Made by a program: the position numbers and the translations under genes
The notes under the pieces: model-generated
Told to the model about the DNA's origin: nothing
The model's input: only the letters and a program-made list of their open reading frames with translations
Database searches by the model: none
Source of the DNA: Flectonema sp. DT1601
Taxonomy: Eukaryota; Euglenozoa; Diplonemea; Diplonemida; Diplonemidae
Assembly (NCBI GenBank): GCA_964019425.1
Contig: OZ025844.1
Location: 372,001-436,000 of the forward strand
Direction of reading: 5' to 3'
Length of the DNA stretch: 64,000 bases
In this document: in pieces, positions 37,085 through 48,193 of the stretch
How positions within the stretch are numbered: position 1 is the stretch's first letter
How the letters are laid out: each line of letters opens with the position of its first letter

Positions 37085-37591
37085 CTATAAAGGTTTAGGT
37101 GGAGGAAGAATAGCTCCGACCGGTTTGGTTGGGTTTCGCAGTTCCTCAATTTGTCTACGTTCTTCTTCAGCACGAGCTATCCGCTTTGCGGCTTCTGCTC
37201 GTGCGCGAGTTTCCTTGTCTTGGTTGATCATGTCAAGAACGTCTTTACGTTCTCGCTGTTCTTTTTCTTTTGGATCAAAAGCAGCCTTAACATTAACTTC
37301 GTCGACATATTTTCGAAGCTCTTCAAGTCCAAGTTGAAGACGTTCCAGATCTTTATCTTCTCTTTCCCAAAACAATCTCTCCTCCATATCAATAACTCTC
37401 TTAATCCAACCCATCCCTTCTAAAGCCTCATCAGCTCCAACACATTTTAATAGTTTTTCAACTACTTGAGGATTCCTCATTCGAATAGTTCTATATTTTG
37501 ACTCTCTTGGATTCTCAACTATGTTTGTTGTTAATTTTATGAGCAGAGTAGCAGCAGCCAGAAACGTTGGTACTGAATTCTTATTATGCAT
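37085..37591 (-). CDS. PUB-domain protein
   Basis: 168-residue protein. Residues about 7-60 fit a PUB/PUG domain (LLIKLTTNIVENPRESKYRT, then IRMRNPQVVEKLL and GADEALEGMGW). This fold binds the C-terminal tail of the p97/VCP/Cdc48 ATPase in proteins such as peptide N-glycanase and UBXN6. The rest (about 65-150) is a charged helical or coiled-coil region ending in a proline-rich tail (PPPKPL). There is no transglutaminase, UBX or UBA domain, so it is a minimal PUB protein and probably a p97 adaptor. The ATG at 37591 has an AG at 37601-37602, nine bases upstream. No intron is visible. Domain call is good; the cellular role is inferred. Confidence 0.82.
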   Translation of the reverse strand: MHNKNSVPTFLAAATLLIKLTTNIVENPRESKYRTIRMRNPQVVEKLLKCVGADEALEGMGWIKRVIDMEERLFWEREDKDLERLQLGLEELRKYVDEVNVKAAFDPKEKEQRERKDVLDMINQDKETRARAEAAKRIARAEEERRQIEELRNPTKPVGAILPPPKPL

Positions 37592-38691
37592 GGTCGTTAT
37601 CTAGTTGGGGGGTTGTTGTTGTTTTTTTTAATCTGATTTCAATTGTGGAATAATCGAAAATTAACATACTGAGGCAACAGTCGTGTCGCACCAATGTGAC
37701 CCCCGTTCTGCAGCAGACCATTTGTGTGTCATTTTTTTTTTTTTTTTTTTTTTTTTTCCTTGAGTGAAAAAATAATCTTTCTTTTTAACTGAAAATCCAA
37801 AAAAAAAAAAAAAAACTTAAAATGACCTCTCAATCCCCCCACTCTATTGTGGTGCTATTTCACTCTGGGTAGTCGGATTGATGAATGAATGAATGAAGAG
37901 CTGCAATAATGTAAAACACTAGTACCTGTACCACACAAACACAAAGAAAGGCTACAGAGCTAATGAGCTGTAACATTTCACTTTGTTGTGGTGGTAGAGG
38001 AGTAGAGTTTCTTCCTCTTCTTTCTTTTTTTTTTTTTTTTTTTATTTTTCCAGTATTATCTTCGTTGTCTTTGATGTTCACGAACGAGGGAAACCACAAC
38101 AAAACAAATAAAGAAAAAAGGCAACACACACCCGCAACTGAAACTTTGTTGTTTTCCTTTTTTTTTTTTCAATTCTTTTTTTTTTTTTTTCCCCCTTTCC
38201 CATTCTTCTCTCAAAAGCTTCATCACCACATTGAAATACACACAACGGGATTATAAATTTTATCTTTATTGTTTGTTGCGAGTATTAAACTGGACTAGGA
38301 GAGAACAACACAGGGAAGGGATAAAGAATTTAAAAAAAAAAAAAAAAACACACACAAAGTAAGATATTCATGTTCCCCAACAAGATTAGCACGCACTCAG
38401 CTATTTGTTTTTAACCAGCTGTCGTATGAATTCGATAAAAAATGATGCGACCCGGGACTCAGTTTTTCTGCAGGAATACCGTGGTACACAACATGGTTTT
38501 TTTTATTATATTTTTTTTTAATATGTCATTACAAGTGGAGGATCCATTCCGATTCCAATCACAAAAGTAACATAATAATCACAACAACAGTAAGCAACTC
38601 ACGTTGGAAGCTAACATCAGTCCACTTTGTCGTTGTTACTAAATGTCTACGAGGGACAGGCTACTGCTCACCGAGAAAAGTGGTGAGTGCC
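37592..38691. other. Intergenic spacer
   Basis: About 1.1 kb between the ERGIC3-like stop and the PUB start. Poly(T) and poly(A) runs lie near 37732-37757, 37799-37816, 38028-38044, 38158-38190 and 38331-38348. Small frames on both strands (for example 37860-38129 and 37963-38256) are built on these runs and are rejected. No RNA gene is recognised. Confidence 0.55.
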
Positions 38692-39973
38692 TTAATCCAT
38701 TTTTCCTCGAAGTCTGCGGTGTCCGTGATAAAGCTGTTTGTATTGTTTTGTTTTTAATACCTTAGAATCCCTATAACAATCAGTATTAGGATATCAACCG
38801 ACGTCAATACCCATCAGCGACTGAAGTATTCTTAAGTAGTGTACTTGTGATGAGTTGCTCTGTTTTATTAAAAAAAAACAGTTAACATACCACAGAGTCA
38901 AGCAAGCCTGCAACTGTAAAGACTCCACCAACAGCTGCACATAGAGAAGTAAAGAAATGAATGAGAGACTTATGCTGAAGGGATTCTGTCATGTGAACCT
39001 TTATTGGTGATAACTCGTAAGAGAAATAAACACCTGGAGGCAGACCACCATTCTCTCGCTGACCACTAAAATGTTCTGTTACTGAGAACTGATTTGTCTC
39101 AACACTGTCGCCATGAATACTTTGGAATCTAGTCGGAACCACTTTTATATGAAATTGAAACAGTCCGGAGTCAAGTTTAGAATGAACGCGTTCATCTAAT
39201 GGATTTAGTAGCCCGGGGTACTTCTTTCCGAATGCAAGTTGATTTATTGTGTGAGAGATATCAAATAACTTCTCATCAGGAATGCTGTTTCCCTCTCTAA
39301 AGGAATATCCTCTGAAATAGATAGCACCTTGAACTTTGCTAACTTTAATTATCCCATGCATCATACAACCTTCTTTGGAAACCATCGCTTCTTTTGCTTC
39401 AGCACGTTCAGTAGAGCATTGCTCGATGTCGTTTGCTAGTTTGAATGCCCATCCACGTTTAGCGTATGCTTCTCTTACAGAGTCACATGTGTTACAACAT
39501 TGGTCTTTGTGATCTTCTGCACCTCCACATGATCCACAGTAGTTAGGTGAGTTGATCACAGCCATGTGTTCTTCATCTTTTTTAATACTGTGGATTGGAT
39601 GTCCGTCAGGTCCAAGCTTTTCTTTTGATGTGTCCAAAGCTCCTCCGTCTTCTGTCAATCTAGTTTTGTGTAGAGATCTTTCAACGCTGGCAACGCTATC
39701 GCCAAAACTATCGAGGGCTTCCATGTGCATAAGCGCACATGGAATTTTGTGAAATGTAATATTTAAATGAATGTCCATAGTTCCTGTTACTTCAGTGTCA
39801 ACCATTAAATGATGAGTTACATGAACTGTTCTGTACATTGATATCTCACCAATTACTATCAATAAAATTACTATAAAACTAGTCACAGATATGCATGCTC
39901 CAGGTATCCATTTTTCTTTGAAGTCGTCGAGTGTTTTTGGATAAGCATCAAATGACTTCAAAGAATTCAACAT
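38692..39973 (-). CDS. ERGIC3/Erv46-like cargo receptor, 2 exons
   Basis: Membrane protein that cycles between ER and Golgi in COPII/COPI vesicles and retrieves or exports cargo with Erv41. Exons 38891-39973 and 38692-38733 give 374 residues, with intron 38734-38890. The topology is typical: a short cytosolic N-terminus, TM1 about 26-46, a long lumenal domain, and TM2 about 337-360. The lumenal cysteine block YCGSCGGAE...QCCNTC (146-163) and EQC...EGC are family hallmarks, as are NQLAFGKKYPGLLNPLD and GGVFTVAGLLDSV. I chose the second exon because it continues the tail as LYHGHRRLRGKMD, close to the family IYHSxRxIxxKI. A nearer acceptor would give an unrelated tail. The leader acceptor is at 39996-39997. 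The 5' end is duplicated upstream. Confidence 0.93.
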
Positions 39974-42073
39974 ATTTTAAAACAATAATAAAGACCTGTG
40001 TGGTGGGGAAGACTGTTTGATTAGGTTCATACGAATATAAATCTCTTGTATTGTATCAGAATTCAATAATAAAATTAAAAAACTCATGACACAAGTGACT
40101 AAAATGTTAATACAGAAAACAATAATAAAGACCTGCATGTTGGGGGGATAACTTGATACTAATATTAAATTGAGAGCAAACTTGAAACTGGCTAAAACGA
40201 GAATAGGGTTCGACTTTTAAAGTAACTATTTAGGTTTCGAGAGTAATCCAAAAACCTTATTTTCTTCGAAGCCGTCGAGTGTTTTTTGGATAAGCATTAA
40301 ATGACTTCAAAGAATTCAACATATTTTAAACAATAATAAAGACCTGTGTGGTGGGGGGAAAGGTAAACTGTTTGATTGGGTTTTTTCGAAATATAAATAT
40401 CCGCATTGTATCAAAAATTACGACCTGTGTAATATAAAAACAGTAACATTTTTTAGGTCTTAAAAACGAAATTAATATCTTGGCGGGGAAATTAACTGCT
40501 TCTCCCCCCCTCCCTCCTGATTCTCAAAACCGTTTTTTTTCTTTTTTTGGAGGCAATTGCGATATTGGTACCTTCCTGTTTGACATAAGGTACAATTACT
40601 GGATTCTGTTTCTTTTTTATTATCGTTTTGGGGTTCTGTCACGGTGTGGATTTTCCGTACAGTCCCTTTCTTGATATATTTCAAGATGTTACTTAATAAA
40701 GTTTTCCCCTCTCCAGCTTACGATAGTATTTATACCCTCGTTTCAGTGAAAAAAAAACACTACAGGGAAATCACTGTGATAAAGACAGCAGTGAAAGCTA
40801 AATAGTATTATAACGAAAAAAGAAATAGAAACAACAAAAGGATTCTCCAATCAATCATTCTGATAAGGTATTGGTCAATAGTAATGATTGGGTTCTTCAA
40901 AGTTTTGTTTTCTTCTTTTTCATTTCCAAAAAAAAAAAAAAAAAAAATGAAAAAACTAATTCGTGAAAAAGGGAAAGTTGAAAAGAGAGAAACAAAAAAG
41001 TCAAGAAAAAGATGCAGCTGGCAGAAAATAATCTCCTCAGAAAGTCGGTTACTTTATGTTGTGTGTGTGTTTGTGTGTTCTCCACACTACTCTACACTAA
41101 TAACCTTCCTTGAAATTTTATTTAATCGGAGTTGGTCTCAGCTACGAAATCCCTTCTCAGAGAAAACAAGAATTCCGACAGCTGGGTATTGGTTCACGCT
41201 GGCCGAAGACGCATAAAGGGGGCTAACTTGATACTATGATTAAATATAAAGTAAACCTGAAACTAGGGGAGGGAAACTAGTAATAATAATAACAATAAAA
41301 ACCTTATCATTATCATACAAAGTAAGTATTGGCTCCAACTCGGCAATCCCAACTACGGAATCCTTGCAGGACCATCACTGGACACGCTACTAATCACAGT
41401 TGTAAACCACTACCACCAAATTAATGGTGCGAAAGGTGGATAGTGAGAATCAAAAAAAAACCAAAACCTAAGCAGACTAAAAAAAAAAGTAGAAATAAAA
41501 ACAACATACAAAAAGAAGAGGGGGTGATGGAGTTTGTCGAATACGCAAAAAGGGAAGTGACTCACAAGAATCCACAGCCAGAACATTTCATGTCCGTGTC
41601 AACAATTCTGAGGCACTGCGCTTTTGCCCGGCAGTTTGGAAGTAACTTGATATCATACTATCAAGTTGGGGGGGAAAACGAAAAAAAAACAAGTAAAAAG
41701 CCAATGTTGACTAAGGGACGTTTCAATACACGCGCTAGTAACTGGAAATCACATTTCGCCAAGTATCCTAAAACAAGCCTCAAATAGAATAAGAAATAAT
41801 GAAGAAGTGTTGGCAGATCAGCTAGCGGGCAATTAGCTTCCACATTTTTTTTATAACACGCGTATCATAATACAGAAAACGGGAGTAGACAAAACAGGGG
41901 AAGAAAGAAAGAAAGAAAAACGTACTTTGCACACTCCGACATTCGCTATGACGACAAACACAATTGACGATAATTGCGAGTGACTTATAAGTAGCGGAGG
42001 TATCCTGAAAACAGATAAACACCTATTCTCAACAACAAGTAGTGATTGTTTCTCATAAACAAAGAGAATTAAA
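39974..42073. other. Long spacer with duplicated fragments
   Basis: About 2.1 kb between the mucin-like stop and the ERGIC3-like start. It holds a second copy of the ERGIC3 5' end (listed separately). A third scrap of the same leader region lies near 40119-40150 (AATAATAAAGACCTG). Diverged echoes of TAACTTGATACTA occur near 40150, 41224 and 41644. Plus-strand open frames at 40884-41216 and 41443-41787 are lysine-rich and not recognisable; I do not call them. Confidence 0.55.
40260..40413 (-). pseudogene. Duplicated 5' end of the ERGIC3-like gene
   Basis: This segment repeats about 150 bases around the start of the ERGIC3-like gene (39914-40060), including the leader acceptor (AG at 40344-40345), the 5' UTR and the start codon (ATG at 40322). 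The frame begins MLNSLKSFNAYPK, as in the gene (MLNSLKSFDAYPK). One extra T then shifts it, so it ends after 21 codons. The copy covers only the first exon's beginning, so it is a fragment and not a second gene. It could still offer a decoy leader-addition site. Confidence 0.8.
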
Positions 42074-43757
42074 TTACTCAGCAATCGTATCTCCCTCATT
42101 CGTTGTAGTAAGAACTTCCAACTGCTCTGGTTCAACGGTCTGTAATTTATTATAAATAAAAACAATACAAAACAATATTCTTTACAATAAAACTCAAACT
42201 GGTTATAATACACACCGCTAGAATTTGCTGCTCAAGATCTGGTCCAGAAGCAGATCTACTTTTCTTAACGTACAGAGCGACACCAGCTACTACTACCATA
42301 AGAGCTCCAATGGCAATAAGAATAATAGCAATAACACTAAGACCCTTATCATCATTATTAGGTGATGAAGGGTTAAATGGAGCATCAGTTCCATTACCAG
42401 CAGGGCGGACTGGTGACATGCTTAATGGTACAACAGTTGGTAACACACCAGGACTGTAGGTAGGCATAGCAGTTGGTGGTGTTCCCGGGGACATCGTTGG
42501 AACACCTGTTGGTGACTCAGTTACGTTGCCTGTTGGTGACTCAGTTACGTTGCCTGTTGGTGACTCAGTTACGTTGCCTGTTGGTGACTCAGTTACGTTG
42601 CCTGTTGGTGACTCAGTTACGTTGCCTGTTGGTGACTCAGTTACGTTGCCTGTTGGTGACTCAGTTACGTTGCCTGTTGGTGACTCAGTTACGTTGCCTG
42701 TTGGTGACTCAGTTACGTTGCCTGTTGGCGCACTTGTTGGTACCACAGTTGCGTTGCCTGTTGGTGCACTTGTGGTAGTTGGCGCACTTGTGGTAGTTGG
42801 TGCACTTGTGGTAGTTGGCGCACTTGTGGTAGTTGGCGCACTTGTGGTAGCTGGTGTATTAGTATGTGTTGGTACTCTCGTTGGTACTGCTGTTGGTACT
42901 CCTGTTGGTACTCCTGTTGGTACATCAGTAGACACACCCATTGGTACACTTGTCAGAGCATAACACTCTGCAATAGAAACATAAAATGGCATCACTACCT
43001 TAGTACTGGTGGTGGGATCAGCACCGAGTGTTAAAAAACCTTCGACACAAGTACCTCCTACCTGAATGACTTCATCATGAGGAAATGAAACAGGGTAACC
43101 TTGAAATGTTGTTGTTTCACTGCAATCAGTATTGAGGGATGCAGTATACCGTGCGTAGCTTCCGAAACATTCAACTTTTCCGTAGATGGCTCCGACTAAG
43201 TCGACTGTCTGTTGAAGTTCACATCCACCGTGAGACATGTTGTAGGTAGGGATTGGTGGATAGGTTTGACAAGCAGTAGAAGGATCATCAAAGTAACCAA
43301 CAGCTACTCTCATTCCTGACACAACAACATCAGCTGCTGGTAATTCAGTTACTTCTGGTGACAATGTTGGTTCAATTATTGACGTCACAATATAGGCTTC
43401 AAGTAGAGTCGCAGCGATGGTTGTCGTGAAAAATGTTTTACTTTTACACTTTCCGTCTTCAGTTGGGATGCTCAGACTAATGACGCCACCACACTGACCA
43501 ATATCCGCCACTAAGTCAATTTGAGTTAGTGAATTAACATTGAAGGTCAATCCAATACTAGCTGGGAGGATAGCCTTCAGTGGACCATCGTTTTTAAATA
43601 ACGTACACTCACCACTTTTAAATTCAAACATCAGTTCCGTCATGTTTTGAGGTGCAGCACAGTCCGTACCCAACTTAAACCTCGCACGATAAAGCGGCTG
43701 AGCATCAGTGCATACCAACATCGCAAAGAGGGACAATAACGGGATTAACTTATTCAT
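42074..43757 (-). CDS. Mucin-like type I membrane protein, 2 exons
   Basis: Predicted 535-residue surface or endomembrane protein. Exons are 42216-43757 and 42074-42139; intron 42140-42215 (GTGTGT donor). A signal peptide covers residues 1 to about 19 (LIPLLSLFAMLVCTDA). A cysteine-containing ectodomain reaches about 270. A Thr/Ser/Pro stalk follows, with five TTTSAP repeats and nine NVTESPTG repeats, each carrying an N-glycosylation sequon. One TM helix lies at about 475-497, followed by a 38-residue cytosolic tail. The second exon supplies the tail end, finishing GDTIAE. The next gene upstream in the array ends in LTIAE. Mucin-like stalks suggest a cell-surface coat role; the ectodomain is not recognised. 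The leader acceptor is unclear (possible AG at 43813-43814). Confidence 0.85.
42507..42722 (-). repeat. Nine-copy 24-bp coding minisatellite
   Basis: Nine adjoining 24-base units (plus-strand unit TGTTGGTGACTCAGTTACG plus TTGCC), essentially identical, encode NVTESPTG on the minus strand. The near identity at silent positions implies recent expansion or ongoing homogenisation. The adjoining region 42767-42855 holds five looser 18-base units encoding TTTSAP. Confidence 0.92.
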
Positions 43758-45310
43758 ATTTTCAGTTTTTTAAATTTTTGCGGATCGGGGTTTTTTTTTT
43801 TTTTTCTTCTACCTTGAGAAAAATATAACGTACAAAGAAGGCTTAACTACATCAAAGATTCAGTCTCTGAACATAACTTATTATTATTTGCTGCTACAAA
43901 GATTAATAAATATGAACTTTTTATGACCCCTCACAACAACAACTCAGTACGCAAAAGAACATAACAACGAAAATATTATTGTACAATAAATAAAAATAAA
44001 CTTGGAAATTTACGTGTGCTTTCCAATATTTGTTATAGTAAAATAATAATTTTTTTATTTTTTATTTTTTTCAGATGTAAGCAAACAAACACTGTTTGGC
44101 GTGTTTTTTTTTTTTTTTTTTTTTTTTGGTTTGCACACAAATCATGGATAGTACACGAAAAGAGAAAGAAGAAAAAAAAAAAGAAGAAAAAAAAACCATT
44201 CAGATACCAGGGGTATACACAGGTGGATATCCCCAGCCTTATTTTTTTGTTAATCGCAGATAGTGTGTTACTGGCAGCACAGGGAAAATAGATAACATTC
44301 GACTTTATAAATAAACGGCTCTTGATCTGAATAGTTTCTTCCCTCTAACTTCATCGGCGCAGCACGCATAATCCTCAAACTGAGGAACAACAAATTAAAA
44401 AAAAAAAAAAAAAACCGAAAAAGAAATATTCTGAACTCGGAAGCAGGAAAGAGAGAGACAGCAGGCTTGTTTGTTCTAAAAAAACAAGGCTGCAATGAAA
44501 TAGAGAAATTAACCTCCTTCACTACAACGTTTCGACAGAGTAGATGAAACCTCCCCTTTAAAGTTGATGAAGCAGAATGAGAGAAAGGAGTGGCTAGTAG
44601 ATTGTATTATCTAATAAGGATTAACATGTACCCAGAATACATTAACATTCTTATCCAGCAAGACTGTGAAATCACATGTGTTGTGGCGGCTGATGTGAAT
44701 TTATCTTATTTGGTTTATCTTAATCAAATTAAGTTTTGTTTGTTTTTTTGTTTTTTTGTTTTTTTCCTCTTTCTTTATAACCGAACGAAAGAGTCATAAT
44801 TAAGATAAAAAAAAAACATATATGAAATGAACGAAAAGAAATAATAGGAAAAAAAAATCAAAAAAAAAAAAAAAAAATATTTCAACAACGTATTATTTCG
44901 GTAATATCACCGAGACCACTATTTTTTTTTTTCTTTTGATGCAGCTTTGACAAAGTTTTTTTTTTTTTTTTTTTTTTTCTATTTTTTTTTCTTGCAAAAT
45001 AACTTGTTGAGCACGGAAACTGAAAAAAAATAAAATTGGGAAATTTGCACCAAACCAAAATCAACCGACAATACACAGAAACCAGTTTAGCACTGAAGGA
45101 AAGAAAGCAAAGAAAAGTTTGCATACAAAATATAACAAAAAAGAAGACGAAGAAGAAAAGGTTTGTTCGCTCTCAGTATTGCTCGCGTGCAAACGGAACT
45201 CAACTAAACCTGATAATGAAAATAAAACAGCAACAGAAATTTAGATTCTTTTTTGCTGCTTGTGAATTATGCACCAAATACTACCCTTCCAAAACTGTTT
45301 TAAAAAGATT
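43758..45310. other. Long intergenic spacer
   Basis: About 1.55 kb between the two membrane-protein genes. It is AT-rich with T runs near 43791, 44105 and 44958 and A runs near 44167, 44396 and 44857. Open frames on both strands are short and low in complexity. No gene or RNA is recognised. Confidence 0.55.
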
Positions 45311-47563
45311 TCATTCAGCGATGGTGAGTTCATCTAATTCCTCTTCAACTTCCTTCTTGTCTTGCTGAGGTGAAGGTGATTCAGGTTTGACTTCACTATT
45401 CTCTTGATACTTAACATATGACTTACTCTCTCCTGAACTTTCGATGGTGTGAAAGTATAAACAGCACGTAAAGAAGATTACTGCGAATATCAAGAAGAAC
45501 AACACAACTCCAAGAGTAACCCCATCATCTGACGTATGCCGGGGTAGTGGTGTATCATGTGCTGGTGGAAGGGTTGTGTTAGGAGGAGGAGAAGCATGAG
45601 ATAGAATCAAAAAGTTATTACCCTCAACAGGTGTTAATAATAATTTCTCAACATCGTATGCGACGATTGATGAAAACGTCTTTTCATCATCTCCAACGAG
45701 ATTCGACAAATTTCGTGTTAATACCGAATTCTGTACAATCCTTCCATCGACACTCGATACCTTAAATGAAACCAACTTCATACCCTCACTTGGGATTAAG
45801 ATAAATTCATTTCCAAGAACGGCAATTCCATTGTATCCAGAATTACCGATTACGTTAATGTCACCAGCTTCTTCACAAACACCACCACCTTTGATTGAAC
45901 ACATCAATACAGTTGATTTATTAGTAGCTGGTGAGAGATATACAAACCCAGCATGAAAAACAATACCAGACCAGTACGGGTATGAGTTTGGTAACGTTAC
46001 ATTCTGTAGAACAAACTTTTTCAACGAATGATTGCCCGTATGAACCATCATAGGTTCTGGAGTCTCGTAGCTGGATAAATATATAATCTCATCTTTTATG
46101 ATTGCTCCCTTGAAACGATCAATCGCAGTGAGGGTTGTCGCAATTTGAATAGTTTTCGTCACGTTAGTCTGAACAACAGAATTTAACACCACGATCGAGT
46201 TACTCTTTTCGGGTATCAAATAAATTTCTTGAGAAGTTGCTGAGTATAATGCTGAACCCCAACCCGACTGTAGAAGTCTTGGTAGAGTCACCGACGTTAC
46301 TTCTTTTGTGACATAACTATAAAGGATTACGTCACCAGAACTTGACGAAGGAATAATTAAATTCGGACCTATTTCGCAACCTGATCTATATAATCCAATC
46401 GTTGTAAAGAGTGCTTCATACGATAGCAGTTCAGGACCGACCCTGCTGATGTCAGACACGATAGTGTGTGTTGAATTGTACATTGAAACCAGGGCGTCAC
46501 CATGCCAAATTGGTGATGACATCTTTTGTAGAGAATCAAGTGAAGTGTTGTCTAAGGCTTTGTTGGTTATATCAAACGGAAAGCATGATGAACAAACTAT
46601 ACCTTGAAATAGATTAACCGACACTGAATATAAACCAACCATAGCAGCCATGTAGTAAACATGAGCAGAAGTATTTGATGTAATTACGACATGTATTGAT
46701 TTCGGTATTCCCTGATTCCTCGGCAACTCAATAGCTGAAACAAGTCTATTCTCATGAATATTATAAACAGATAAACTCGATCCGACAACAAAAACAAACG
46801 AATCTTTAACTTCCAACACTGACATTGAAGAATGATCCAAACGATCAACCACCCAATATGAAGTTTCAATAAACCAAGGTGATGAATAACACTGTAGAAC
46901 TGTACAGTTAACGCAATCAGACGATGACGATAAAAGGACACAAGAATATTGCTTATTAGATGATATGGAAGTTGCTTCTTGTATTGAGTGACGCACGTTA
47001 AATTGAACTTCTCCAGGTATTGGAGGAGAATGAAAAAATCCAATTTCAACATCGGAAACCATAACTAGGTATCCCTCAGATGAAGAAAACATCTTCCACG
47101 ATTCCAACAACTTCGTGTAAACTGAATCGGGTGTCGATTTATCCCAAAATTCGTAAAAATCATTCGTCACTGAACTTATAAAAGTATTTTTTTCTGTCAT
47201 GCTCCAGTCAACAATAGCATCACTAGTAGTAAAGTTCCCAATGTATAAATATGAGTACGGATTTTTTCTGATAGATAATTTCAATAGAGTCGTTCCGCAC
47301 GTTGTAAAAAGAATATCACCCCACATTGTAGTATCAACACATTCGCCGTTATATGGGATTTCTATGTTAGATACGTTTTGAACTTTTCCCTGTTCCAGAT
47401 CAATAAATCTAGTTAGGTTTTGACCACCGATACATTCACCCAGTATTAAATATTCTCCATTATCACTTCCAGTTACGGTTTTGCATGTATCTTGACCCCA
47501 ATGTTTGACTTCACAATGTGATGTGCTCACTGATAGAAGTAGAAGCAATACTCGTTTGATCAT
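45311..47563 (-). CDS. Type I membrane protein with beta-propeller-like ectodomain
   Basis: Predicted 750-residue protein with no intron. A signal peptide occupies about 1-17 (MIKRVLLLLLSVSTSHC). The ectodomain is rich in short hydrophobic beta-strand patterns, regularly spaced over about 650 residues with many N-x-S/T sequons, which suggests a lumenal or extracellular propeller; no family motif is recognised. One TM helix lies at about 682-704 (LGVVLFFLIFAVIFFTCCLY). The 46-residue acidic tail ends DELTIAE. The neighbouring mucin-like protein has the same overall plan and also ends in TIAE, so the two may share a sorting signal or partner. A good leader acceptor (TTTTATCTACAG) ends at 47669, about 105 bases upstream of the ATG. 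The fold is an inference from pattern only. Confidence 0.8.
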   Translation of the reverse strand: MIKRVLLLLLSVSTSHCEVKHWGQDTCKTVTGSDNGEYLILGECIGGQNLTRFIDLEQGKVQNVSNIEIPYNGECVDTTMWGDILFTTCGTTLLKLSIRKNPYSYLYIGNFTTSDAIVDWSMTEKNTFISSVTNDFYEFWDKSTPDSVYTKLLESWKMFSSSEGYLVMVSDVEIGFFHSPPIPGEVQFNVRHSIQEATSISSNKQYSCVLLSSSSDCVNCTVLQCYSSPWFIETSYWVVDRLDHSSMSVLEVKDSFVFVVGSSLSVYNIHENRLVSAIELPRNQGIPKSIHVVITSNTSAHVYYMAAMVGLYSVSVNLFQGIVCSSCFPFDITNKALDNTSLDSLQKMSSPIWHGDALVSMYNSTHTIVSDISRVGPELLSYEALFTTIGLYRSGCEIGPNLIIPSSSSGDVILYSYVTKEVTSVTLPRLLQSGWGSALYSATSQEIYLIPEKSNSIVVLNSVVQTNVTKTIQIATTLTAIDRFKGAIIKDEIIYLSSYETPEPMMVHTGNHSLKKFVLQNVTLPNSYPYWSGIVFHAGFVYLSPATNKSTVLMCSIKGGGVCEEAGDINVIGNSGYNGIAVLGNEFILIPSEGMKLVSFKVSSVDGRIVQNSVLTRNLSNLVGDDEKTFSSIVAYDVEKLLLTPVEGNNFLILSHASPPPNTTLPPAHDTPLPRHTSDDGVTLGVVLFFLIFAVIFFTCCLYFHTIESSGESKSYVKYQENSEVKPESPSPQQDKKEVEEELDELTIAE

Positions 47564-48193
47564 CAGTTTTTGTTATAAAGAGTACTTGAAGAGAGATATA
47601 ATAATAACAGACAACGAACTGATTGTTATCATGAATATTAAAAAAGAGACAGCACATATCCTCCAACCTGTAGATAAAATAAAATATATTATAAAAGTGG
47701 TATTGTCTTTTACGGTAATTAGTTTTATTTCTTTCATTTGGCTTTTGCTCTTTTGTTTTGTTATTGTTTTTTTTTTTTTTTTTTTTTTTTTCGTCGAAGA
47801 AGAGATAGCAATCCTCAACGCCCCCCCAAATACAAAAGATTGCCAAATAACAAAACACGGATTTTTTTTTTTTTTTTTTTTTGTTGTTGTTGTTGTTGTT
47901 GTTGTTTTTTTGTCTGCCCCTTCGGCGTTGGTCTGTGCAAATAATAAATGCATGTGTAAAAGACTATTTTCAACACGGCCCTTACACAAAAAGGAAAGCA
48001 AGGGGAAAAAAAGAAAAAAAAAAGAAAGAAAAAAAAACACACACAACCACCGAATAAAGGTACAGTAAAGGTCAGGGAAAAACTTTTTTAAAAAAAATTA
48101 AAAAAAAGTTTTGTAACAAAATAAAGTGTGTCTTGCTTTGTCAGATCACATCTTGTTGGTAGATAAAGACGTGCGTGCTATTTTTTGAAACAA
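47564..48193. other. Intergenic spacer with GTT microsatellite
   Basis: Spacer between the adenylation-protein stop and the membrane-protein start. It includes two long T runs (about 47768-47791 and 47863-47882) and a (GTT)n microsatellite at about 47882-47906. Overlapping open frames on both strands read through these runs and are rejected. The leader acceptor for the downstream gene lies at 47669-47670. Confidence 0.55.

Noticed and set aside
38841-38890. Nearer acceptor for the last ERGIC3 exon (TAATAAAACAG)
   Set aside because: It would add an unrelated tail (SNSSQVHYLRIL). The acceptor at 38734 restores the family-typical tail LYHGHRRLRGKMD.
40884-41216. Plus-strand open frame of 110 codons
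   Set aside because: Its first third is encoded by a poly(A) tract (KKKKKK) and the rest shows no family features.
41443-41787. Plus-strand open frame of 114 codons
   Set aside because: It runs against all other genes, has a lysine/asparagine-rich start, no recognisable domain and no leader-type acceptor that I can identify. The region carries diverged repeats. It remains a weak possibility only.
42473-42963. Plus-strand frames rich in GDSVTLPV and LRCLLVTQ repeats
   Set aside because: These are reverse-strand readings of the mucin-like gene's 24-base repeats, whose length is divisible by three and so leaves several frames open.
47505-48068. Overlapping long open frames on both strands
   Set aside because: All pass through poly(T) runs and a GTT microsatellite, giving poly(F), poly(K), poly(T) or poly(V) proteins. 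They overlap the start of a well-supported gene.
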